Source: Georgenia sp. EYE_87 (GTDB lineage Bacteria; Actinomycetota; Actinomycetes; Actinomycetales; Actinomycetaceae). Taken from it: DNA of 64,000 nucleotides. The notes under the pieces are model-generated. The model worked only from the letters and a program-made list of their open reading frames with translations. It did not search any database and was not told the DNA's origin. Made by a program: the position numbers and the translations under genes. This document shows, one piece after another, positions 36,244-43,073 of the stretch. Position 1 is the stretch's first letter. The number at the start of each line of letters is the position of its first letter. The stretch covers positions 1 to 64,000 of the forward strand of contig NZ_JAHXNL010000015.1 in NCBI RefSeq assembly GCF_023148685.1. Reading direction: 5' to 3'.

Positions 36244-36269
36244 GGCCCGCGGCACGATCGCCGCGGGCC
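36244..36269. terminator. Bidirectional hairpin between YchJ and SnoaL genes
   Basis: GGCCCGCGGC (36244-36253) and GCCGCGGGCC (36260-36269) form a perfect 10-bp stem with a 6-base loop between convergent genes. Confidence 0.65.
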
Positions 36270-36280
36270 CGGATGCGCGC

Positions 36281-36721
36281 TCAGGCGCTCGTCTCGTGCG
36301 TGATCCGCTCGGGGATGAGGCCGAGCTGCTGGAGGCCGCCGAGCATGTCGTAGACACTCCAGTCCTCGACGATGCGGTCGTCCTCCCACTTGCTCATGCC
36401 CATCCCGGTCATCACGTAGGACTTGCCGGTCGCGGGCAACCCTCGGAACTCCTTCGACGCGGTCCCTCCGCACGTGAACCGGTACGCGGTCATGTCTCCC
36501 CCAGCCACGACCTCGTGGAAGTCCATGTGCAGGTCCGCCTGCGCGGTCCGAAGGTCGCGCACGAACTCCTTGAACCCGGCCACACCGTCGATCGGGAACG
36601 TCGGGTCGTGGAACATGCAGTGTGCCGCGAACAGCTCGTCACAGGCGTCAAGGTCACCCCTGTTCCATACGGCGTCCATCGTGCGCCGGAACAGGTCGGC
36701 GCGCTCCTCCATCGTCATCAT
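36281..36721 (-). CDS. SnoaL-like / NTF2-fold protein (polyketide cyclase family)
   Basis: The 146-residue protein matches SnoaL-like ester cyclases: RADLFRRTMDAVWNRGDLDACDELFA, MFHDPTFPIDGVAGFKEFVRDL, DMTAYRFTCGGT and KWEDDRIVEDWSVYDMLGGLQQLG. Such proteins form a small cone-shaped barrel and act as isomerases or ligand binders; no specific reaction can be assigned. Three in-frame ATG codons occur at the start; the first, at 36721, is used, and the one at 36712 is possible. The 253-base interval upstream up to 36974 shows no gene. Confidence 0.78.
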   Translation of the reverse strand: MMTMEERADLFRRTMDAVWNRGDLDACDELFAAHCMFHDPTFPIDGVAGFKEFVRDLRTAQADLHMDFHEVVAGGDMTAYRFTCGGTASKEFRGLPATGKSYVMTGMGMSKWEDDRIVEDWSVYDMLGGLQQLGLIPERITHETSA

Positions 36722-36974
36722 CGTGGGTCATCCCTGCTGGTCTCGCGGGTACGGCGTACCCGCGCGAACGCCGGGGCCGGAGCGGCCCCGCTGCCGGTTG
36801 GTTGATGCTGACCACGTCCGCCGATGAGCCACCTCCCGGAGCTGACTTCCGGGATCCACCACGATTTTCCCACCTCGCTCCGTCTCCCGGTAGGCCCGGA
36901 CGACGGCGAACAGGACCCGGCGACGCCGCAAGCGCCTCTCGTGCAGGATCCGTCCACGGAGCCGACGCCCGCGG

Positions 36975-37289
36975 TCAGTGGATCAGCTTGAGCCCGATGA
37001 CGCAGCCGACGATCCCGCCGAGCAGCAGGATCTTGATCAGGGACACCGCCTCCTGCCCGGTCGCCATCGCGTAGGTGACGGTGAGCACCGCGCCGATGCC
37101 CACCCAGACGGCGTAGGCGGTGCCGACCGGCAGCGACCTCATGGCGTAGGCGAGGCCGGCCATGCTCAGGCCGAGGGCGACGAAGAACGTGACGGTCGGG
37201 GCGAGGCGGGTGAAGCCCTCGGACCTGCTCAGGGCGGTCGCCCAGACGGCCTCGAGGACGCCGGACAGGACCAGGACGAGCCAGGACAT
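36975..37289 (-). CDS. gdx: SMR-family guanidinium exporter (Gdx/SugE-like)
   Basis: The 104-residue protein has four transmembrane helices. The conserved proton/substrate Glu is E13 in the first helix (SGVLEAVWATAL), and the later GTAYAVWVGIGAV is the family signature. A guanidine-III riboswitch lies directly upstream, so the substrate is very likely guanidinium rather than quaternary ammonium drugs. Such proteins work as antiparallel dimers and exchange guanidinium for protons. AAGGAG (37298-37303) lies eight bases before the ATG. Confidence 0.92.
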   Translation of the reverse strand: MSWLVLVLSGVLEAVWATALSRSEGFTRLAPTVTFFVALGLSMAGLAYAMRSLPVGTAYAVWVGIGAVLTVTYAMATGQEAVSLIKILLLGGIVGCVIGLKLIH

Positions 37290-37306
37290 GACGGTTCTCC
37301 TTCGTG

Positions 37307-37345
37307 GCCGTCTTGTCGCTCGCCGGGTACAGCTCCCTCGTCCGG
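37307..37345 (-). promoter_or_regulatory. Guanidine-III (ykkC-III) riboswitch
   Basis: Read on the minus strand, the leader contains CCGGACGAGGGAGCTGTACC, followed by CGG and then GCGACAAGACGGC. This matches the guanidine-III consensus, including CCGGACGAGG, GTACCCGG and GACAAGACGG. P1 is CCGG/CCGG. The pseudoknot helix is GCTGT with ACGGC, five pairs with one G-U. The 3' pseudoknot strand ends three bases before the AAGGAG ribosome-binding site, so guanidinium binding can control access to it. The class directly senses guanidinium. Confidence 0.9.
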
Positions 37346-37446
37346 TGCCCGTTCCGGGCCCTGCCAGGGTGCCACGCCCCGGTCGTTACCGGCAACGGTC
37401 CGGGCGGTGAGGTCGGCCTCCACGCGGTGCGTGCTTGGATGGTCCG

Positions 37447-38703
37447 GTGCCCGCTCCTGCCGACCACCTCGCCGACCTCGCCGACCTCATCACCGCCTCG
37501 CCGTCCTCGTATCACGCCGCCGCCGAGGTGGCCCGCCGCCTGGATCTGGCCGGGTTCACGGCCCTCGACGAGGCGGACGGGTGGGAGAGCACCGGGCGTC
37601 ACTACGTCGTCCGGGACGGTGCGGTCGTCGCGTGGGTGCGGCCGGCGACGGCGGGGCCCACCACCCCGTTCCGGATCGTCGGCGCCCACACGGACTCCCC
37701 CGGCTTCAAGCTCAAGCCGCGTCCCACCGTCACCGCGCACGGCTGGCTCCAGGCCGGCGTCGAGGTCTACGGCGGCCCGCTGCTGAACTCCTGGCTCGAC
37801 CGCGAGCTCGAGCTGGCCGGCCGGCTCGTGGACCGCGAGGGCCGCGAGCACCTGGTGCGCACCGGCCCGTTCCTGCGCATCCCGCAGCTGGCGATCCACC
37901 TCGACCGGTCGGTCAACGACAAGGGCGTGACCCTCGATCAGCAGCGGCACACCGCCCCCGTCTTCGGCGTCGGCGCGCACGGCGACCTGCTCGGGCGGCT
38001 GGCCGACGCCGCGGGCCTGGGCGCGGACGACGTCGTGGGGTACGACGTCCTCACCGCCGACACGCAGGCGCCGCGCCGTTTCGGCCTCGACGACACCCTC
38101 TTCGCGGCCGGCCGCATGGACAACCTCGTGTCCGTCCACGCGGGGCTGCTGGCCCTCCTCGACGCGCCCGACGACGCCGCGCACGTCAGCGTGCTGGCCG
38201 CCTTCGACCACGAGGAGCTGGGCTCGGCGTCGCGCTCCGGCGCGTCCGGGCCGCTCCTCGACGACGTCCTGACCCGCGTGTCGGGCGGCACCGCCGAGGA
38301 GGTCCGCCGCGCGTACGCCGGCTCCTGGTGCGTCTCGGCCGACGCCGGCCACGGCATCCACCCGAACTACCCCGAGCGCCACGACCCGGCCAACCACCCG
38401 ACGCTGGGCGGCGGCCCGCTGCTGAAGATCAACGCCAAGCAGCGCTACGCCACCGACGCCCACGGCGCCGCGCTCTGGGCGCGGGCCTGCGAGCGCGCCG
38501 ACGTGCCGTGGCAGGAGTTCGTCTCGAACAACGCCGTGCCGTGCGGGTCGACGATCGGGCCGCTCACCGCGACCCGGCTCGGGATCCGCACCGTCGACGT
38601 CGGGGTGCCACTGCTCTCGATGCACTCCGCCCGCGAGCTGGCGCACGTGAGCGACCCCGCGGCGCTGGCCGCCGCGGCGGGGGCGTTCCTCGCCGGGGCG
38701 TAG
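37447..38703 (+). CDS. M18-family aspartyl-type aminopeptidase
   Basis: The 418-residue protein has the M18 dimetal site: H in GAHTDSPG (near 85), D in AAGRMDN, E pair in AFDHEELGS, and the late H in LLSMHSARE. It removes N-terminal acidic residues and is usually a cytoplasmic multimer of 12 subunits. The GTG at 37447 is preferred to the TTG at 37435, giving VPAPADHLADLADL. The start lies about 100 bases from the divergent riboswitch. Length and motifs are complete. Confidence 0.9.
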   Translation: MPAPADHLADLADLITASPSSYHAAAEVARRLDLAGFTALDEADGWESTGRHYVVRDGAVVAWVRPATAGPTTPFRIVGAHTDSPGFKLKPRPTVTAHGWLQAGVEVYGGPLLNSWLDRELELAGRLVDREGREHLVRTGPFLRIPQLAIHLDRSVNDKGVTLDQQRHTAPVFGVGAHGDLLGRLADAAGLGADDVVGYDVLTADTQAPRRFGLDDTLFAAGRMDNLVSVHAGLLALLDAPDDAAHVSVLAAFDHEELGSASRSGASGPLLDDVLTRVSGGTAEEVRRAYAGSWCVSADAGHGIHPNYPERHDPANHPTLGGGPLLKINAKQRYATDAHGAALWARACERADVPWQEFVSNNAVPCGSTIGPLTATRLGIRTVDVGVPLLSMHSARELAHVSDPAALAAAAGAFLAGA

Positions 38704-38719
38704 GACCCCGGCGAGGTCG

Positions 38720-38956
38720 TCACGCGGCCGACTGAGAGTTTCCCGCCCGGTGCTCGGCGGCGATCTGCGTCGCGACCTCCGTCAGGGCCGTGACGGGGTC
38801 CGGGGTGAGGTGCGAGAAATCCTCGGTTCCCCACCGGGCGATCTCGTGCCCGAGGAACCCCTTGGCGTGCAGCCGCAGCTGCACCGAGTCCCCGCGCCGG
38901 TGGAGCGACCACGCCGTGCCGGGCGGGGGCGGGGGGAGCGTGTCCTTGAGCCACAT
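38720..38956 (-). CDS. 78-residue conserved-looking hypothetical protein
   Basis: A good GGAAGGA site precedes the ATG at 38956. The product is 78 residues, begins MWLKDTLPPPPPGTAWSLHRR and ends with a helical HLTPDPVTALTEVATQIAAEHR stretch. No domain is recognised. The gene is tail to tail with the M18 gene. An upstream in-frame ATG at 39013 lacks such a site. Confidence 0.55.
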   Translation of the reverse strand: MWLKDTLPPPPPGTAWSLHRRGDSVQLRLHAKGFLGHEIARWGTEDFSHLTPDPVTALTEVATQIAAEHRAGNSQSAA

Positions 38957-39062
38957 GGGATTTCCTTCCGACGAGGTTGGCAGGGTGGTCCGCCGCAGCC
39001 CCGAGTTCCCCACTGACCCCAGGGCGCCTACCGTCGCGCTCAGTCAATTCTAGCCCTCGCGG

Positions 39063-40145
39063 TCAGAGGCGCCCACGGACCGGGGTCCGCTCGGCCGGGT
39101 CGCCCTCCTCCGGCATGACCATCTCGGCGCGGACCCCGAGCAGCCGGATCTCCCGGCCCGGCTCGATCCGTCCCGCCAGCTCCACCGCCGCGGCGACGAC
39201 GTCGTCGCGATCGGTCGTCGGCGCCGCCAGCTTGTGCCCGATCGCCTTGGTGACGAACGGGGCGTAGCGCACCTTGAGGGTCACCCGGAACACCGCCCGC
39301 CCCTCGCGGGCCGTGTCCTCGAAGACCTGCTCGGCGAGCTCCCGCACGGCGGCCGTCACCTGTTCCGGCGTCGTGAGGTTGTGCTGGTACGTCGTCTCCC
39401 GGCTGTGCCCGCGCGCGATCCACGGGCTGTCGTCGACCACCGCCGGCCCGATGCCCCGGCCCAGCTGGCCGTACCAGAGGCCCATGCGCGGGCCGAACTC
39501 CGCGACCAGCTCCTCCGGCGGCGCCGCGGCGAGCTCGGCGACGGTGCGGATGCCGTGGCCGGCGAGCCGCCTGGAGATCTTGGCGCCGACGCCCCACAGG
39601 TCCCGCGTGGGCCGCTCGCCCATCACCTCGAACCAGTTCTTCTCCGTGAGCCGGAAGATCCCGCGCGGCTTGCCGAACCCGGTCGCGATCTTCGCGCGCA
39701 CCTTGTTGTCGCCGATCCCGACGGTGCAGTGCAGCTCCGTCGAGGCGAGGACCGCCTCCTGCGCCCGCCGCGCGAGGGCCTCCGGGTCGTCCGTGACCGC
39801 GCCGAGGAAGGCCTCGTCCCAGCCGAGCACCTCGACGACGACGCCGAGCTCCCGCAGCGTCGCCATCACCTGCTCGGACGCCGCCTCGTAGGCGGGCGCG
39901 TCCACCGGCAGGAAGACGGCGTCGGGCACCTTGCGCACCGCCGTCTTCATGGGCATGCCCGAGCCGACGCCGAACTCGCGCGCCTCGTAGGAGGCCGTCG
40001 CCACGACCGCCCGCTCGGTCGGGTCGCCCCGTCCGCCGACCACGACGGGCAGGCCCGCGAGCTCCGGGCGGCGCAGGATCTCGACCGCCGCGATGAACTG
40101 GTCGAGGTCCACGTGCAGCACCCAGGGCCTGGCGCCGTCGCTCAT
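39063..40145 (-). CDS. dinB: Y-family DNA polymerase IV, DinB2-like
   Basis: The 360-residue protein has the Y-family palm and little finger: HVDLDQFIAAVEILRRPEL at 11-29, YEAREFGVGSGMPM, VLGWDEAFLGA (catalytic acidic pair) and the GIGDNKVRAKIATGFGKP motif. The position that is Phe or Tyr in DinB (steric gate, F13 in E. coli) is Ile18 here. The pattern DLDQF-aliphatic and GWDEAF, instead of SIDEAF, matches mycobacterial DinB2, which readily inserts ribonucleotides. There is no beta-clamp-binding peptide obvious at the C-terminus. The start at 40145 gives MSDGARPWVLHVDLD. Confidence 0.88.
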   Translation of the reverse strand: MSDGARPWVLHVDLDQFIAAVEILRRPELAGLPVVVGGRGDPTERAVVATASYEAREFGVGSGMPMKTAVRKVPDAVFLPVDAPAYEAASEQVMATLRELGVVVEVLGWDEAFLGAVTDDPEALARRAQEAVLASTELHCTVGIGDNKVRAKIATGFGKPRGIFRLTEKNWFEVMGERPTRDLWGVGAKISRRLAGHGIRTVAELAAAPPEELVAEFGPRMGLWYGQLGRGIGPAVVDDSPWIARGHSRETTYQHNLTTPEQVTAAVRELAEQVFEDTAREGRAVFRVTLKVRYAPFVTKAIGHKLAAPTTDRDDVVAAAVELAGRIEPGREIRLLGVRAEMVMPEEGDPAERTPVRGRL

Positions 40146-40240
40146 GGCACGAGTCTGACCAAGCCCACGCACGCTGTCACGCGGGCCGCTGGCCGGACGG
40201 GCGCCGCCGCTCCCGCGGAAGCGGCCTACCATCGGTGCCG

Positions 40241-41566
40241 ATGTCCACCTCCCCGGCGTCCCCCGCGCGGGGAGCCTTTCCGTGGGCCGTCGTCGGCGGC
40301 GTCGCGCTGGTCGCCCTGAGCCTGCGTGGGCCGATCGTCGCGCCGGCGCCCGTCGTCGGCGACATCCGGGCGGACCTCGGGCTCTCGACGACCACCGCGG
40401 GCCTGCTCACCAGCCTGCCGGTGCTGTTCTTCGCCCTCGCCACCCCGCTCGCGACGCGGGTGATCCGCCGCGCCGGACCCGAGCTCGCCGTCGTCGCCTG
40501 CCTCCTCGGCGTGCTGGCGGGCACGGTGGTCCGGTCGGCGGGGCCGGCGTGGGCGCTCTTCCTCGGCACGGTGATGATCGGCGCGGCGATCACGATCGGC
40601 AACATCGTCGTCCCGGTGGTGATCAGGCGTGACGTCCACTGGCGGCGGGCCTCCGCCGTCACCGGCGTGTACACCGCGTCGCTCAACGTCGGCTCGATGA
40701 TCACCTCGCTGGGCACCGCCCCGCTGGCGGCGGTGGTGGGCTGGCGCGGGGCGCTGCTGACCTGGGGCGTGCTGGCCGCCGTCGGCGCGGCGTTCTGGGT
40801 GTGGCTCGCCCGCCGTCGGGCGGCGTCCCACGCGGCAGAGCGGCAGCGGGCCGACACCGCTCCCTCGGCCGATGCGGTTACGCCGAGCGCCGTGCCGGAC
40901 GCCACGTCGAAGACCACGTCGGACGCCACGCCGGACGCCACGGAGAGCGCGGCCCGCCGGGCGGCGGCCTCCGCCAGGGTCAGCCGCATCGGCTGGCTGC
41001 TGCTCCTCGCGTTCTGCGGGCAGTCGTTCTCCTACTACGCGGTCACCGCCTGGCTGCCCACGCTGCTCGCGGACACCCGCGGCCTCGACCAGGCCGCCTC
41101 GGGCGCCACGGCGTCGCTGTTCCAGATCGCCGCCGTCGTCGGCTCGCTCGGCGTGCCGGCGATCGCCGCGCGTGCCCCCGGGTGGGTGCCGGTCGCCCTC
41201 ATCGGGGCGCTCTGGGCGACCCTGCCGGTCGGGCTGATGGTGGCGCCGGAGTCGTTCACGACGTGGTCGATCGTCGGCGGCGTCGCCCAGGGCGGCGGCT
41301 TCACGGCGATCCTGTCGATCATCGCCCGGGTCACCCGGACCGACCGGGAGGCCGCGTCGATGTCCGCCCGCGTCCAGGCCGGGGGGTACGTTGCCGCCAC
41401 GTTCGCGGCGCCCCTCGCGGGCGCGCTGAACTCCGCCACGGGCGGATGGACGGCGCCGCTCGGGCTCGTCCTCGTCGCCACGCTCACCTTCTCCCTGGGC
41501 GGGGTCTCCGCGGCGCTGCTCGCGCGGCGGCAGGGACCGGGCACGCGGGCGGGCACGGCCGGGTAG
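40241..41566 (+). CDS. MFS transporter, CynX/NimT-like
   Basis: The 441-residue protein has twelve hydrophobic segments in two halves separated by a polar, Ser/Thr/Ala-rich loop (about 185-245). The first helix pair ends SLRGPIVAPAPVVGDI, and LLTSLPVLFFALATPLATRVIRR is the family signature seen in cyanate/nitroimidazole-type carriers. The substrate is unknown. A -10-like TACCAT at 40227-40232 lies eight bases upstream of the ATG at 40241, so the mRNA is probably leaderless. Confidence 0.82.
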   Translation: MSTSPASPARGAFPWAVVGGVALVALSLRGPIVAPAPVVGDIRADLGLSTTTAGLLTSLPVLFFALATPLATRVIRRAGPELAVVACLLGVLAGTVVRSAGPAWALFLGTVMIGAAITIGNIVVPVVIRRDVHWRRASAVTGVYTASLNVGSMITSLGTAPLAAVVGWRGALLTWGVLAAVGAAFWVWLARRRAASHAAERQRADTAPSADAVTPSAVPDATSKTTSDATPDATESAARRAAASARVSRIGWLLLLAFCGQSFSYYAVTAWLPTLLADTRGLDQAASGATASLFQIAAVVGSLGVPAIAARAPGWVPVALIGALWATLPVGLMVAPESFTTWSIVGGVAQGGGFTAILSIIARVTRTDREAASMSARVQAGGYVAATFAAPLAGALNSATGGWTAPLGLVLVATLTFSLGGVSAALLARRQGPGTRAGTAG

Positions 41567-41636
41567 CGAGCCGTCCGCCGGACGAGTGGCGCGCCCGCGT
41601 GCGCTCCGTCCACCGGCCAGTGGTTCTGGGCCGGAT

Positions 41637-41687
41637 AAGTGGGCCCGGGACCACTTCATCTGCGCTGGAGCACTTCATCTGCGCGGG
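41637..41687. repeat. Repeat cluster related to the 3528-3587 palindrome
   Basis: AAGTGG (41637-41642) and CCACTT (41651-41656) form an inverted repeat. CACTTCATCTGCGC then occurs twice as a direct repeat, at 41652 and 41671 (19-base period). TAAGTG and CACTTCATCTGC are shared with the perfect palindrome at 3528-3587. The rest of the interval 41567-41835 shows no gene. Confidence 0.65.
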
Positions 41688-41835
41688 AACGCGCCGTCGC
41701 GGGGTCCCGCCGTCTGCGCAGGATCGGGATGGCCTCGACCTTCCGGTGCCTCGCCGGGGCGCTGACCCCGCTGTGATCCGTAACCTGAAGGTCACGGCCC
41801 GTGGCCTCACGGACCGTCAGCAGAACGGATTCACC

Positions 41836-42480
41836 ATGGCGCACTCCCCCACTGCCCCGGGCCGCGGGGACGCGGCGCGCGTGGGCCACGCCGGGAAGGG
41901 CGCACGCGTGCTGGCCGCCGTCGTCATCACGCTCGGCGTCGGCGGGGTCGCCGCCGGGACCGTCACCTGGCTGCTGCGCGTTCTCGACCGTGCCACCGGG
42001 AGCACGCCGGACGCCGGCACGGCGGGCACGTTCCTGACCACAATGACCTTCCTCGTCGCGCTGCTCCCCGGCACTCTCGCGGCGGCCGTGGAACGACGAC
42101 GCAGCTCGCGCGTGCTCCTCTCGGCGGGGGGCTTGACGGTCGCGGGGCTGCTCGTCGCTCGGGTCTGGGACCGCCCCGCCGCCGAGTCCGCCGCGGCCCT
42201 CGGAATCGTGGTGGTGACGGTCGTGCTGATCGGCGTCGTCGCCGGGGCGGTCTGGGCGGCGGCGTGGCTCACCCGCTCCGCAGTCGGTCCCGGCGGGAGC
42301 GGGCTGGCCGGTCCCCGGGTGGAGTCCCGTGCCGGGCCCAGGGTGGAGTCTCGTGACGAGGCCGGTCCGGGGGTCGAATCCCGTGCCGGGCCCAGGGTGG
42401 AGTCCCGAGACGAGGCCGGTCCGGGGCTCCCCTCCCGCGACGACCGCGGACCTACGCTGTGCGGCGGAGGCCCCCGATGA
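41836..42480 (+). CDS. Small membrane protein with repeated charged tail
   Basis: The 214-residue protein has four predicted helices (about 22-47, 62-82, 90-108, 116-142). A C-terminal tail from about 150 includes an 18-residue duplicated unit beginning RAGPRVESRDEAGPG. The tail is encoded by two 54-bp DNA repeats. No family is recognised. The start at 41836 and the four-base ATGA overlap with vsr suggest coupling to the Vsr gene. The tail may simply reflect recent repeat expansion. Confidence 0.6.
   Translation: MAHSPTAPGRGDAARVGHAGKGARVLAAVVITLGVGGVAAGTVTWLLRVLDRATGSTPDAGTAGTFLTTMTFLVALLPGTLAAAVERRRSSRVLLSAGGLTVAGLLVARVWDRPAAESAAALGIVVVTVVLIGVVAGAVWAAAWLTRSAVGPGGSGLAGPRVESRAGPRVESRDEAGPGVESRAGPRVESRDEAGPGLPSRDDRGPTLCGGGPR
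42327..42434 (+). repeat. Two-copy 54-bp direct repeat in the membrane-protein gene
   Basis: Copies at 42327-42380 and 42381-42434 encode the duplicated 18-residue segment near the C-terminus; they differ at only a few positions, mainly near their ends. Confidence 0.75.
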
Positions 42481-42914
42481 CCGTGCGCGTACCGCCCCAC
42501 CCGGGCGCCTCCTCCGCCGCAGTCTCGCGGCGGATGTCCGTCGCGGCGCGGCGGGACACCGGCTGCGAGCTGCTCCTGCGCCGGCAACTGCACGCGGCCG
42601 GACTGCGCTACCGGGTGAACTACCCGGTGCCCGGCAACCGTCGCCGGACCATCGACATCGCGTTCACCCGGGCGAAGGTCGCGGTGTTCGTCGACGGGTG
42701 CTTCTGGCACGGCTGCCCCGAGCACGGGACCCAGCCGCGCGCCAACGCGGACTGGTGGTCGCAGAAGCTCGCCGCGAACCAGGCCCGCGACGCCGACACC
42801 ACCGCGCTGCTCGAGGCATCGGGCTGGGTGGTGGTGCGCGTGTGGGAGCACAGCGAGCCGGCGGAGGCGGCGCGGATCGTCGGGGAGCGGGTGCGCGAGC
42901 GCCGCCGGATCTGA
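42477..42914 (+). CDS. vsr: Very-short-patch repair (Vsr-family) endonuclease
   Basis: The 145-residue protein has the Vsr fold and motifs: GCELLLRRQLHAAGLRYRVNY, D60 in TIDIAF (equivalent to the catalytic Asp), FVDGCFWHGCPEH (H78, H83), PRANADWWSQKLAANQARD and a closing VVVRVWEH. Vsr nicks T:G mismatches created by deamination of 5-methylcytosine, so it is normally found with a cytosine-5 methyltransferase, of which there is none in the window. The ATG overlaps the previous stop (ATGA). A 30-bp tandem-repeat tract follows from ten bases after the stop. Confidence 0.85.
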   Translation: MTVRVPPHPGASSAAVSRRMSVAARRDTGCELLLRRQLHAAGLRYRVNYPVPGNRRRTIDIAFTRAKVAVFVDGCFWHGCPEHGTQPRANADWWSQKLAANQARDADTTALLEASGWVVVRVWEHSEPAEAARIVGERVRERRRI

Positions 42915-42923
42915 GGACGCGCG

Positions 42924-43073
42924 GTCCGGGCGTGCCGGATCCGGGGCCGCTCAGTCCGGGCGTGCCGGCTCCGGGGCCGCTCAGTCCGGGCGTGCCGGCT
43001 CCGGGGCCGCTCAGTCCGGGCGTGCCGGCTCCGGGGCCGCTCAGTCCGGGCGTGCCGGCTCCGGGGCCGCTCA
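42924..43073. repeat. Five-copy 30-bp tandem repeat between vsr and the kinase
   Basis: Units start at 42924, 42954, 42984, 43014 and 43044, and are identical except for one base in the first. Each holds TCA, a TGA in the kinase frame, and the last of these (43071-43073) is the kinase stop codon. There are no spacers, so it is not a CRISPR. Confidence 0.92.

Noticed and set aside
36728-36931. A small minus-strand ORF upstream of the SnoaL gene
   Set aside because: It shows no ribosome-binding site, no domain and Arg-rich shadow-like composition.
42924-43073. Possible CRISPR array
   Set aside because: The 30-bp units are directly adjacent with no spacers, and no cas gene is present.
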